Shown: positions 17,347 to 27,001, counted from the stretch's first letter. The stretch: DNA of 64,000 nucleotides from Sarcina sp034439435 (GCF_034439435.1 NZ_JAPCKJ010000002.1:496001-560000); one strand, 5' to 3'. Made by a program: numbers and translations. Notes: generated by a model not told the origin, from the sequence alone.

Positions 17347-18305
17347 AATTTTTTAAAAATATATATGTTTATCATAATCCCTAATACAATTAACAAGAAT
17401 AGAATTAAGTAACATAAATTAAGTATGTCTAAATTATTACTTAATAATATTATATTACCTTTATAGGTGCCTATAAACATTTGTGGACTTCTAAATAAAT
17501 CTATAAAATTAATATTTTTTAGAATATTTAATATTCCCTCTGGTAAAAACCTAAGTTCTGATAATACTTTAAATAGTATTAAGACTACTGTTGCACCAGC
17601 TATTGAACTAACTGAATTCTTACTAAGAAAAGAACACATACTAGTAAATAAAGCTAATATTATATACAATCCTAATATTGTCATCACAGTAAGAGCTAAA
17701 TATTGATTTATCGTGAAACTACCTTTTAATAAAAGTGGATTATCTGCTATTCTATAAGCTTGTAGATATCCCATATTAGAAAATCCATACTGCATAGCTG
17801 TTATTACCCCAATAACCACTATATATGTAACGTATATAAAGGTTGGAATTATTAATGATAACCCCAATTTTGAATATAGTGCATTGTATCTTTTTTTAGA
17901 GGATAATAATATACTATCTACATTTGACTCTCTCTCCTCAACATATATCTTTGAAAATATTATGAAAATTATAATACACATTGAAATGTTTAATAACGCA
18001 TTAGAAATTCTAAAATAAAACATCCTATAAAACTCAAGATCTTTATATTCCTCTCCACTGTCCTTTTGTAATTTATCATAAGCCATTTCAGATAAATCCT
18101 TAGTATCCTTATCTAAATCATCATTATCTTTTAAAATACTAATTCCACTTAGGCTTTTAACATTCATATAATGACTTTTTTTCTCTTCCTCATAATTAAC
18201 ATGAGGATTCAAAAAAGTCATTGCTACAACATTGAAAATTAATATTGCTAAGATAGCCAAAAATGATCTATCCTTATAAATTTTTTTAAATTCCCACTTT
18301 AACAT
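17340..18305 (-). CDS. ABC-2 type permease
   Basis: A 321-aa integral membrane protein with the ABC-2 layout. One N-terminal segment (LAILAILIFNVVAM) is followed by an extracellular loop of roughly 80 residues and then five segments to the C-terminus. The start follows AGAGGAAA. It is 40 bp downstream of a second permease (18346-19119) and shares an ATPase (19408-20283), suggesting a heterodimeric exporter. The transported substrate is unknown; peptide export or self-protection against a peptide is typical for such units beside two-component systems. Confidence 0.8.
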   Translation of the reverse strand: MLKWEFKKIYKDRSFLAILAILIFNVVAMTFLNPHVNYEEEKKSHYMNVKSLSGISILKDNDDLDKDTKDLSEMAYDKLQKDSGEEYKDLEFYRMFYFRISNALLNISMCIIIFIIFSKIYVEERESNVDSILLSSKKRYNALYSKLGLSLIIPTFIYVTYIVVIGVITAMQYGFSNMGYLQAYRIADNPLLLKGSFTINQYLALTVMTILGLYIILALFTSMCSFLSKNSVSSIAGATVVLILFKVLSELRFLPEGILNILKNINFIDLFRSPQMFIGTYKGNIILLSNNLDILNLCYLILFLLIVLGIMINIYIFKKLL

Positions 18306-18345
18306 ATGTTTCCTCTCTTATATGTAATTATATTTTCTCTTTAAG

Positions 18346-19119
18346 CTAGTTTCTACTCTTTGTAAAACTTCTAAGGGTCAATCTATAAAATAGAATTCCA
18401 AAAGCTAATGAAACAAGGATGAAAAATATATCTGCACTTATTGGTGCCCCATATCTTATAAGTTGACAACTGAACATTCCATATAAAGGAGTAAATAATA
18501 TCATTTTTTGTGAGAAAAATTGAGATATACCATATATGTTACCTAAGAAAGGAATACCCATTATTAACCCACCTAATAAAAAAGGTTTTACAGCAGACTT
18601 ACTTATGCTAGATAAAAACAAACCAATTTGAGCAAATAAAAAACTTCCTAGTATAAATGTTAAACACATTATCATTACCATTCCTAATACAGTTATATTA
18701 GAACCACTATTTCCAAAGTACCAAATCTCCTTTATAGGCATATTTATCCCTTGAAAACCTACTAAAATAAGAGCTTTTATAGTCATAGTTAGCAATATAG
18801 AAATACTTATTAAACTTGCAATTATGGTGTTAGCTATGCTCTTTGCTAATACTACTTTTTTATAACTCTTTGTTGTTTTGATCACTGAATCTATATTAAA
18901 CCTATATTCCATAATGTAGCTTTCTGAAAATACCATAAACATTAATATTCCTATTAATGGAGCCATTAAATATATTTTTTGAAATATACTTGAATAATTA
19001 TCACTTACAGTAACTCCGCCTGTAACTTGGTACACCAAAAACAATGTTGCTGCCCACATTATTAATAATCGCTTCTTTGTTATTATTTTCTTTAACTCTA
19101 AACTTAAAATTTTCCCCAT
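18346..19119 (-). CDS. ABC-2 type permease
   Basis: A 257-aa membrane protein with six hydrophobic segments. The start is ATG 19119 (MGKILSLELKKI) behind GTGGAGG; an upstream in-frame ATG at 19143 lacks a site. The amphipathic N-terminal LELKKIITKKRLLIMW, which continues into the first membrane segment, is typical of ABC-2 permeases. It pairs with the permease at 17340 and the ATPase at 19408. Confidence 0.8.
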   Translation of the reverse strand: MGKILSLELKKIITKKRLLIMWAATLFLVYQVTGGVTVSDNYSSIFQKIYLMAPLIGILMFMVFSESYIMEYRFNIDSVIKTTKSYKKVVLAKSIANTIIASLISISILLTMTIKALILVGFQGINMPIKEIWYFGNSGSNITVLGMVMIMCLTFILGSFLFAQIGLFLSSISKSAVKPFLLGGLIMGIPFLGNIYGISQFFSQKMILFTPLYGMFSCQLIRYGAPISADIFFILVSLAFGILFYRLTLRSFTKSRN

Positions 19120-19168
19120 TTTTTCCTCCACTTTAACTTTCAATCATAAATTTCATGTGCTTTTTATT

Positions 19169-19245
19169 AGGCTCTGTTTTAAATGATTATTGATTTCTAT
19201 CTATACCTTTAGACCTAATTTTAATATTTAATTAAAACTAAGCTT
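19169..19245. repeat. Dispersed repeat family A copy
   Basis: Starts AGGCTCTGTTTTAAATG, then ATTGATTTCTATCTA and TTTAGACCTAA, ending in AAAACTAAGC. It sits between the permease gene and the small hydrophobic peptide gene. Confidence 0.6.
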
Positions 19246-19274
19246 AATGTGATATGTATTCTACTATCCATCTA

Positions 19275-19364
19275 CTATACAAATGAAATGAATAAACTTA
19301 ATGTTCCACATACTAACATAGCTAGTAAAACTACTAAAATAATTGCCACCTTAGAATTCTTCAA
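19275..19364 (-). CDS. 29-aa hydrophobic single-span peptide
   Basis: Too short for standard gene callers. A TTG start 8 bases after AAGGAG gives MKNSKVAIILVVLLAML, then VCGTLSLFISFV and stop. This is one membrane-spanning helix with two N-terminal lysines. It lies between the ATPase and the permeases of the exporter, in the same direction. It could be a subunit of the transporter, a peptide signal, or a toxin-like peptide. It has no good lipobox. The clean ribosome-binding site and the absence of charge after residue 5 argue against chance. Confidence 0.6.
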   Translation of the reverse strand: MKNSKVAIILVVLLAMLVCGTLSLFISFV

Positions 19365-19407
19365 AATATCATCTCCTTATAACTTTTATATCTACTAGTA
19401 AATCACT

Positions 19408-20283
19408 CTATTTGGCATCCTCTAACTCAAAATATTCAATATACACATCTTCAAAAGTAGGCTCTTCCTCTATTAAACCCTCTATATCTGGTTTGAAATG
19501 GCTTATAAACCTAACTTTTATATAGTTTACTCCCCTTTGTATATTAACCACCTTGTATTTCTTCTGAATTATTTTTATCTCCTCTTCATCCTTTAATTTC
19601 TTACTAAATACATTTCCTCTCATCTTTTCTAACAATTCTTCACTAGTTGCCTTTAAACGTACCTTCCCATTTTTTATCATTATTATCTCTTTTGAAATCT
19701 GCTCTATATCTGAAATTATGTGAGTTGATAATATTACTATGGCTTCTTTTCCTAGGTTAGATATTAAATTTCTAAACCTATTTCTCTCCTGTGGATCTAA
19801 GCCAGCAGTTGGTTCATCTAAAACCAATATCTTAGGATCATTAAGCAAAGCCTGTGCTATTCCAACTCTTCTCTTCATACCACCTGATAGTTTGGACATC
19901 TTTCTATTTTTAACTTCATATAACCCGACTAAATTTAATAGCTCCTTAATCTTTATTTTGCTATCCTTAACATCCTTTAAGGCTGCTATATACTCCATGA
20001 ACTCAATTATCTTAAAATTTTCATAGGCATCAAAATCTTGTGGTAAGTATCCTATTAAGTCTCTATACTCATCCCCTAATGACTCTATATTCTTGCCATT
20101 ATATAAAATTTCGCCACTTGTAGGCTTTGTAAGAGTAACTATCTGTTTCATCAATGTTGTCTTTCCAGCACCATTGGCTCCTAACAAACCATATACCCCA
20201 CAATTAAGTACTAAGTTTATATCCTCATTTGCAACTTTTTCTTTATAAACCTTTCTAAGCTTAATTATCTCTAACTTGCTCAT
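19408..20283 (-). CDS. ABC transporter ATPase
   Basis: A 291-aa ATPase. Walker A GANGAGKTT (about residues 35-43), Q loop GYLPQDF, signature LSGGMKRR, Walker B ILVLDEPTAGLD, H loop STHI. The C-terminal 80 residues form an extension seen in ABC-2 drug and peptide exporters. The start follows AAAGGAG. It is the first gene of the leftward block containing the 29-aa peptide, two permeases, the HExxH protein and a two-component system. It energises that exporter. Confidence 0.92.
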   Translation of the reverse strand: MSKLEIIKLRKVYKEKVANEDINLVLNCGVYGLLGANGAGKTTLMKQIVTLTKPTSGEILYNGKNIESLGDEYRDLIGYLPQDFDAYENFKIIEFMEYIAALKDVKDSKIKIKELLNLVGLYEVKNRKMSKLSGGMKRRVGIAQALLNDPKILVLDEPTAGLDPQERNRFRNLISNLGKEAIVILSTHIISDIEQISKEIIMIKNGKVRLKATSEELLEKMRGNVFSKKLKDEEEIKIIQKKYKVVNIQRGVNYIKVRFISHFKPDIEGLIEEEPTFEDVYIEYFELEDAK

Positions 20284-20570
20284 CTAAATTCTCCTTTTAT
20301 TTAAATTTAATCTTCTTAATCAAACTGACAATTTATATACTAAGGGGCTAACCTTATCTATTAATAACCTCAACCTTAACTAAACCTTAAAATTAAGTCT
20401 CTGCTTTAAACCAATGTTAATTTTAGATAGAACTGTAAGACCATCTTAATAAGCTAGTTAGAGTATTCAATAAAAATTCTCTTCGAAATTAAGTAGGTCT
20501 GAAAGGCTCTCTGAAATCAACACTCACTTAAAGCAGAGCCTTAATGAAGTTTTTAAATTCAAACAAAAAA
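20284..20570. other. Upstream region of the ABC block with a repeat
   Basis: Holds the long family A copy (20397-20542). No gene seen. The promoter of the ABC block should lie within 20284-20396. Confidence 0.4.
20397..20542. repeat. Dispersed repeat family A, long copy
   Basis: Both ends are present as an inverted pair: GTCTCTGCTTTAAACCAATG and CACTCACTTAAAGCAGAGCC. TGTTAATTTTAG lies near the left end and TGAAATCAACACTC near the right. The middle holds about 80 bp not in the shorter copies. Confidence 0.7.
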
Positions 20571-20604
20571 ATAGGTTTGATACCTTTTTAGATATCAAAC
20601 CTAT
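20571..20604. terminator. Terminator of the pirin gene
   Basis: ATAGGTTTGATA / TATCAAACCTAT, preceded by an A run that gives a T run on the minus strand. Confidence 0.85.
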
Positions 20605-20619
20605 CGTTATTAAATAAAA

Positions 20620-21501
20620 TTAGAAATCAAATGTTCCAAACTTTCCGCTTTCAAAGTCATTATATGCTTTATCTATTTCTTCCTCAGTATTCATTACAAA
20701 AGGTCCATAAGATACAACTGGTTCATTTAAAGGTTCTCCACTTAACACTAAGCATAAAGAAGTTTCAGTTATTGATTCTATCTTTATATCTCCATCTACA
20801 TTATCAAAAAGAATAAAATCATTTTCTTCAAATGTTTTATTATCATTAATCCTTACTTTGCCACCAATAACTAACATACCAGTATTAAAGTTGCTAGGTT
20901 CTGATAGTGTTACTGTTCCAAAGTTCTTTAAATCAACATTATATAGATTTATTGGAGAGAAAGTACTAGCTGGTCCTTTAACACCTTTAACTTCACCTGC
21001 TATGATTTTTATTTCTCCAAAGTCATCAGGAATCTTATATATTCCCATATCATCTTTTATTATTGATTGATACTTCGCATGAGTCATCTTATCTTTTTTT
21101 GGTAGATTAACCCAAAGTTGAACCATATGTAATACTCCACCTGTTTTTGAGAACTCATCTTCATGATATTCTTTATGTAATACACCTGAACCTGCAGTCA
21201 TCCATTGAACATCTCCTGGCCCTATGATTCCATGATTTCCTTTATTGTCATGGTGTTCAACTTTTCCTGCATATGCTATTGTTACAGTTTCAAAGCCTCT
21301 ATGTGGGTGAGCTCCTACTCCTAACCTAACTTTTGAAGGTTCAAAATAATAAGGTGGGTTATAATCTAATAATATGAATGGTGAAAATCTTATAAGTAAA
21401 TTTTCTCCTTGTGGAAAATATTGAGTTACTCTAAAGCCATCTCCAACCATATGAAAATCAGGACCTCTAAAAGCTTTTTCTATTGTTCTAAACTTATCCA
21501 T
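20620..21501 (-). CDS. Pirin-family bicupin protein
   Basis: A 293-aa protein of two cupin domains. The N-terminal metal site is present: HPHRGFETVT, KVEHHDNKG and VLHKEYHEDE supply the usual three His and one Glu. The C-terminal cupin (from about residue 170) lacks metal ligands, as is typical. Pirins from bacteria are iron proteins, some with quercetinase activity; the role here is unknown. The start follows AGAAGGG. Monocistronic with its own terminator. Confidence 0.9.
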   Translation of the reverse strand: MDKFRTIEKAFRGPDFHMVGDGFRVTQYFPQGENLLIRFSPFILLDYNPPYYFEPSKVRLGVGAHPHRGFETVTIAYAGKVEHHDNKGNHGIIGPGDVQWMTAGSGVLHKEYHEDEFSKTGGVLHMVQLWVNLPKKDKMTHAKYQSIIKDDMGIYKIPDDFGEIKIIAGEVKGVKGPASTFSPINLYNVDLKNFGTVTLSEPSNFNTGMLVIGGKVRINDNKTFEENDFILFDNVDGDIKIESITETSLCLVLSGEPLNEPVVSYGPFVMNTEEEIDKAYNDFESGKFGTFDF

Positions 21502-21964
21502 ACTAAAACTTCCCTTCTATTTTTAACTTATTGCATTTAAGTATACGCTTATCTATTTTAGCTCTCAAATTAGCAATATTTTGAATTTTATATTTTTTTA
21601 TTTAATATTTTAAGAAATATAAAATTCCAAATAAAAGAAAAGTTGAAAAAAATATTTTTATGAATAAATTATTTCTATTTTATTAATAATATATTAACTA
21701 TGTTATTTTTACTTAATATACTTCTTGCATATTTAATATTATTACTTCAAAATCTATGTATTTAATATAATAATAAAATCTTTCTTACCATATCTACACT
21801 TTTGGTTTTTAAAGAATTAATTAGCTCATTAAGTATTATCAAATCTGGATTTTTAATTATTTTCACCAAATAAAAAACGCCTAATATTTAAGCGAATACT
21901 CTTATATTTTACTATTTATTTATAAGCTTAGATTTGAAATATAATACTTTTAGAAATTACGGTT
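21502..21964. other. AT-rich intergenic region
   Basis: Very AT-rich with no open frame of interest, no strong hairpin, and no recognised repeat. Confidence 0.4.
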
Positions 21965-23599
21965 TTAAGTTATTATATTTAAGTTTCTTAAACTTGTAAT
22001 ATCTAATGGTTTTGAAAAATAATATCCCTGAATATAAATTTTTTCATAAAGAAATGTCTTTATTATGTCAACCTGATATTTCTCCTCTACTCCTTCAATT
22101 ACAATAGATTTATTTGATAATTTACAAATCTCTAATATAAAATCAATTACTTTAATGCTGATTATGGAGTCATTCAAGCCATCAACAAAGAACTTGTCCA
22201 ATTTAATAATGTTGGAATCTATTTTCTTTAATAAATCTAAATTAGAATATTCCACCCCAAAATCATCAATGGCAATAAGAATACCATTTTCTTTTAAAAA
22301 CTTCATATTTTCTTGTATTTTCTCTATTTTCTCTATTTCCTCTACTCCAAACTTTTCTACAATTTCTAAACAAATAGTGTTTTCTTTTACTTTCTTTTCC
22401 TTAACTATTTTTATTATTTCATTTAAAAAGTCCAAATCTTCTATTTCTTTAAATGATACATTTAGTGAGATATAAAAGTTTTCTTTATCAACAAAATCGT
22501 ATTTTTTTATAATATCATAATCTGAAATTACCCTTTTAAGTATCCACAATGTTACCTCTTGCATCATATTGCTTTCTTCAATATCTTTCAGAAAATGATA
22601 TGGAGTTAATACTTCTCCATTTTTTATTAACCGTAATAAAGCTTCAAATCCCCTGACCTTTTCAGATTTAAAATCCACTATAGGTTGATAATAAAGAGTA
22701 TAATTATCTTTTTTCAAATCATTCGTAATCTTTTTTTGTTTAGTTATTATTATTATTTTCTGACCCATTTTTTTAACGGAAATTATAAGTATAAGTAAAA
22801 TAGATATGCTAATTAATATATTTTTAGTATTATTAAAAAAGTCACTAAAATATTTATAATATATATTATTATTTCTGTTTGATTTGTAATCTGTTGTTTT
22901 AAGAACTTTATTGATTTCACTTATTAATTCTTTATCATTCTTTTTAGCTACAATATATGTTGGTCCAGCTGAAAATCCAAAAATACTCCTAATATTTTTT
23001 CCCATATCTTTTATGTCGCTCTCTGAATTTCCTACGATAAAATCTACTTTATTTTCAATTAACAGAGATTCTGCTGCCTTATAAGATGAAATGTTAACTA
23101 ATTCAACATTTATGTTTTTGTTCTTTAAGTATTTTAAAACCCACTCATTATTTGTTTCACCCTCTATATAACCCATTTTTAAACCATTTAAGGCTTTAAT
23201 ATTTCCATACTTTATGTTTTTATTTGTATATATAACGTACCGTTCCTCATCTATACAATCATCTGAAAATTCATAAAGCTTCTCTCTTTCTGGTGTTTTA
23301 TTTATTCCAAAAACTAAATCAATTTCTCTATTTTCTAGCTGTTTTAGTGACTCTGAAATACTACAATTAACATATTCAAAGTTAAAATCTAATTTTTCAG
23401 AAAGTGATTTGACCAAATCATTATACTCCCCACATACCTTTGAATCCTTGTTAATATAAAAATATGGATAATAATCATAAAATCCTATTTTTATCATCCT
23501 TTTATTATCTTCTTTTTTTGATATTGGCATATTGTAAAAAACAAACACCATAAGAAAAACTAAGATAACTACTAATATAAAACTCTTTCTTTTTTTCAT
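21965..23599 (-). CDS. Sensor c-di-GMP phosphodiesterase (extracellular binding domain + EAL)
   Basis: A 544-aa protein; ATG 23599 follows TTGGAGG. A signal-anchor (residues 8-22) is followed by a family 3 solute-binding-type domain (about 30-235: KIGFYDYYPYFYIN, EIDLVFGINKTPERE). A membrane segment comes near 260-280, then a cytoplasmic EAL domain. Active-site motifs are present: EALLR, LNVSF, LEIVE, DDFG, IKLDKFF, EGVE and QGYYFSKP. There is no GGDEF domain. It should hydrolyse cyclic di-GMP in response to a small ligand such as an amino acid bound outside. It is alone in its transcript. Confidence 0.88.
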   Translation of the reverse strand: MKKRKSFILVVILVFLMVFVFYNMPISKKEDNKRMIKIGFYDYYPYFYINKDSKVCGEYNDLVKSLSEKLDFNFEYVNCSISESLKQLENREIDLVFGINKTPEREKLYEFSDDCIDEERYVIYTNKNIKYGNIKALNGLKMGYIEGETNNEWVLKYLKNKNINVELVNISSYKAAESLLIENKVDFIVGNSESDIKDMGKNIRSIFGFSAGPTYIVAKKNDKELISEINKVLKTTDYKSNRNNNIYYKYFSDFFNNTKNILISISILLILIISVKKMGQKIIIITKQKKITNDLKKDNYTLYYQPIVDFKSEKVRGFEALLRLIKNGEVLTPYHFLKDIEESNMMQEVTLWILKRVISDYDIIKKYDFVDKENFYISLNVSFKEIEDLDFLNEIIKIVKEKKVKENTICLEIVEKFGVEEIEKIEKIQENMKFLKENGILIAIDDFGVEYSNLDLLKKIDSNIIKLDKFFVDGLNDSIISIKVIDFILEICKLSNKSIVIEGVEEKYQVDIIKTFLYEKIYIQGYYFSKPLDITSLRNLNIIT

Positions 23600-23804
23600 A
23601 AAATTTTCCTCCAATGCCTAGCAACTATTTTAACAAATCATTTTATATTTTACAATTTATTTGAAAACATCCCTAAAAAACTATATTTAGAAAAAATGGG
23701 TTAAATATGCTACTCCTAGAAAACAAGTCCTCTAAAGCAATTCTAAATATATTTTAAGGAGATTTTTCTACAATAGCTCTTAATTTAAAATAGATATAAT
23801 AAAA

Positions 23805-23842
23805 ATGGAACTATTATACTAGAAAGTATTTTATAGTTCCAT
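23805..23842. terminator. Terminator of the large secreted protein gene
   Basis: ATGGAACTAT / ATAGTTCCAT with A-rich flank; lies about 70 bp beyond the stop of 23909-26902. Confidence 0.7.
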
Positions 23843-23908
23843 CTTCTTCATATATATTACTATTTAAAATTTTAATCTATATTTTAAACTTTTATTTATT
23901 ATCTCTAT

Positions 23909-26902
23909 CTATTGCTGGCTGTTTGTCATAGTAATATCTTCAAAGAAATTAAGCATTCTTCCTGTAAAGAAAACATCATTTGGATATCCATAGGTATTAA
24001 CAGCTTGAAGTTTAACAAATTTAGCTTCTGTTGGTTGGTTTAAATCCAACACCTTAAGATTATAGTCGTTTTTTAAGTTCCTTACTTCACCTGATTTTTT
24101 CCATTGTACTCCATCCATACTTGTATAAATATCTACATTTTTTAATATTCCATTAGTGCCACTTGGTTTATACTCTATAGAAGTAATATATCTTGCTTTA
24201 TCAAACTCTACTGAATAATACTTATCTTTCTCTCCAGCCCATGTATTATGCCATCCAGTATTTAAGTTTCCATCTATAATATTTGAAGCAGCAGCATCTC
24301 CATTATTTTGTTGAGATGAATACTTGTAAAGTGATACATTTTTAAGTTGAACATACTTTCTTGTGTCTGGTTGGTTATCCTCAGTAAAGCTATACTCTAC
24401 TGGCTCACTTTGCATCTTTGTTCCTGAAGCAATATATCTTACAAGAACTTTCTTATTTCCAAGTATTCTAGTATTTTCAATATCATAGTTATTCCATGTG
24501 TTACCACCATCTTCACTATATTCTAAATTACCATTGAACCCTCTAAATTGATTTTCAAGGTCATTAACATATAACTTCTTAGGTGCTTCATATTGAGTTA
24601 TGTCAATTGTATAAATTTCTGAAGTTCCAACAAGTGAAATTTGAATGTCTTGCTCTTTATTTAATTTTTGAAGTTCTTCTTCGCCTAAAGTTACTTCCTT
24701 TGCATCAGTTTCCTTTTTAGTTTTCCAGCTATCTAAGCTGTATTCCCATCTTATTGTTGAATTTGAATACACATCATTAATTTTTATTTTACCTGCATTT
24801 TCTCCATCAAATGAAAATGTTGCAAGATCTATTTTATTTTGTCCTAAAAGATGGTTTGCCATGGTTTTACATGCATTAGGTTGAACAGTATCACTTTCTG
24901 TAGCCAATGTAGCTTTCTTAAGTGTTTTTGTCTTAAGCATATCAAAAATAACTTTATCTGAATCATCAGTTACATTGTTTTCTATAAGTTTCATAACATC
25001 TACAAATGGTAACGGATGAAACGCAAGTCCATCTGCCACTCTTTGAGAAAGTTTTAAATAGTCACTACTTGTTTTATTTCCTGAAACTTTGTATGCATTG
25101 ATAAGCCCCACAAGAGAATCAAGATTATAATTTTGAACTTCAAGAGCTTTGTTATAAATCTCTATCTGTTTCTCCGGACTATTTTTATATACATCAGCAA
25201 GATAATTATAATATGAAGCTTGTATTAAATTATCATAATCATCAAGAGCCTTCTGAGCTAAAAGTATATAGCTTACTGAATAATATGAATCCCAGTCTTT
25301 TGAACCCCATCCTAAAGGTAATCTTTCACCTTTCTCAGATTGTACCCATCCTGAAATATCATTCTTTATACTCCATATTCCTTGTCCTTGAGAATTTTGG
25401 CTATAAGTTAAAGTAGCTGCATGACCAGGTTGTCCTAAAACAGCTGCTGGCATTCCAAAAACTTGAGAAAGATTTGCATAAGTCTTAGCTAAACCTCCAC
25501 ATACTGATCCTTCTTCAAATACCATCCATAATTTATTGATACCTTTTGTTCCATAGCCAGTTAATCCATCTATGTTATACTTATTATTCCATTCATCAAA
25601 TTTAGATTGATCATAATATTTATCTCTACTATAATTAAACCCTGATGTATATCTTATATATGTATAAGCATCTAAATAATTTTTCCCTTGATTCTTTTTA
25701 GTTAATGCATGGTTTACTAACCAATTTATTTCTTCATCATCAATTTTGTTATCCATTACCCATCTCATAAGCTCAACCGGTAAATTTTTAAACAATTCAA
25801 CATTTCCACCTTGAGCCATTAACCCATTGTTATAAAGATCTTTATATATTTCATATCTTGTACATGGATCTGAAACCTCAGCATTACCTGTCCAAAGTCT
25901 TATATCTTTTGCATGGCTAATTGATGTAGAAATAGCCATCTTTAAATATAAATTTCCATTTGTAGAATCATTAAAATCATCCTTATGTTTTTCATAAATA
26001 TCTGCTAAGGCTTTAATTGAATTGGTATAACTTCCTCCCCCTTCAATCTCTCCTCCAGTAACATACATTTTAATAGCTATTTTATTATTTATAATCCAAC
26101 TAATTGTATCTTCATATTTTTTGCCTAATTTTGCAACAGATTGAAGAGTATTAAACCCAACTCTATTTACAAAAGTTCTTTGAAGTAATACGTTTTCATA
26201 TTCTCCCGTAATAGGTGAATTGATTTCATATTTACTTTTAATAATCTCATCATATTGTTCAACCTTTTTAATTCCAGCTAGATATTCACTACTAACATCA
26301 TAATTTTCTTTCATAATTCTTGGTGATCCATAAACCGCATGATCATTACCATTAGTTCCATTATCATTTGCATAAAGTTTTAAATATTTAAATCCTTTAA
26401 TATTAACATCAATAAATGCTGCATTTTTATTTCCTTTGAGAACCTCTGTTGTACTTAAATCCTTCCACTCTTTACCGTCATTAGAAACAGAAACTGTAAC
26501 TTTTATTCCATTTCCTCTATCCCATTGAGCTCTATCAATACCTACATATGTAGTAAATCTAGAATAATCATTAGAATACTTAGAAATATCATATACAAGA
26601 TTTGAAGTTGCATGTGCTCCTATCCCCTTGTCAAATTGAAGAGCTTCACTATCAACATTTAATGTTATTTTACCACCATCAATGTTTTGGTTCATTTTTA
26701 TACTTCCCCATGAAGTATTAGACATATTTTTTATATACTCTAAATCTGATAAGAATATATAATTCTCATTATTTTTTTCCTGTGCTTGCACACTAGTTAT
26801 TTCACTGTTATTCTCACTTGCTAGTACTACTACACCTTGAGAAGATAAAGAAGTTAAAAAACAAATAGTTAAAATACTACAAATAATTTTTTTCTTTTTC
26901 AT
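23909..26902 (-). CDS. Large secreted NPCBM / transglutaminase-like / F5-8C protein
   Basis: A 997-aa secreted protein. Signal peptide residues 1-29. An NPCBM-type carbohydrate-binding domain lies at about 50-195 (FDKGIGAHATSNLVYDIS and YLKLYANDNG). A central transglutaminase-like core has Cys near 466 in EGSVCGGLAKTYANL and His near 491 in GQPGHAATL. A C-terminal F5/8-type C (CBM32-like) domain at about 855-990 includes IDGNLNTGWHNTW. It has no LPXTG sorting signal, so it is probably released or held by carbohydrate binding. Two glycan-binding domains suggest it acts on host glycoproteins or mucin. The upstream VirR-type boxes suggest VirSR control along with toxins. GGGGGAC precedes the start. 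Confidence 0.82.
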   Translation of the reverse strand: MKKKKIICSILTICFLTSLSSQGVVVLASENNSEITSVQAQEKNNENYIFLSDLEYIKNMSNTSWGSIKMNQNIDGGKITLNVDSEALQFDKGIGAHATSNLVYDISKYSNDYSRFTTYVGIDRAQWDRGNGIKVTVSVSNDGKEWKDLSTTEVLKGNKNAAFIDVNIKGFKYLKLYANDNGTNGNDHAVYGSPRIMKENYDVSSEYLAGIKKVEQYDEIIKSKYEINSPITGEYENVLLQRTFVNRVGFNTLQSVAKLGKKYEDTISWIINNKIAIKMYVTGGEIEGGGSYTNSIKALADIYEKHKDDFNDSTNGNLYLKMAISTSISHAKDIRLWTGNAEVSDPCTRYEIYKDLYNNGLMAQGGNVELFKNLPVELMRWVMDNKIDDEEINWLVNHALTKKNQGKNYLDAYTYIRYTSGFNYSRDKYYDQSKFDEWNNKYNIDGLTGYGTKGINKLWMVFEEGSVCGGLAKTYANLSQVFGMPAAVLGQPGHAATLTYSQNSQGQGIWSIKNDISGWVQSEKGERLPLGWGSKDWDSYYSVSYILLAQKALDDYDNLIQASYYNYLADVYKNSPEKQIEIYNKALEVQNYNLDSLVGLINAYKVSGNKTSSDYLKLSQRVADGLAFHPLPFVDVMKLIENNVTDDSDKVIFDMLKTKTLKKATLATESDTVQPNACKTMANHLLGQNKIDLATFSFDGENAGKIKINDVYSNSTIRWEYSLDSWKTKKETDAKEVTLGEEELQKLNKEQDIQISLVGTSEIYTIDITQYEAPKKLYVNDLENQFRGFNGNLEYSEDGGNTWNNYDIENTRILGNKKVLVRYIASGTKMQSEPVEYSFTEDNQPDTRKYVQLKNVSLYKYSSQQNNGDAAASNIIDGNLNTGWHNTWAGEKDKYYSVEFDKARYITSIEYKPSGTNGILKNVDIYTSMDGVQWKKSGEVRNLKNDYNLKVLDLNQPTEAKFVKLQAVNTYGYPNDVFFTGRMLNFFEDITMTNSQQ

Positions 26903-26933
26903 ATTGTCCCCCTATTAACATTAATTTCACTTT

Positions 26934-27001
26934 ATTATATACATTTATTTATAAAAATTTAATATATTTTGTATAACTGGTCATTTTTCATGCAAAACTG
27001 G
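26934..27001 (-). promoter_or_regulatory. VirR-type tandem boxes and -10 element
   Basis: On the minus strand CCAGTTTTGCAT (27001-26990) and CCAGTTATACAA (26980-26969) start 21 bp apart and match CCAGTTNTNCAC except at the last base. TATAAT lies 29 bp further on (26939-26934). At the other site in this window (1405-1471) the same gap is 28 bp. This drives the large secreted protein. Confidence 0.8.
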
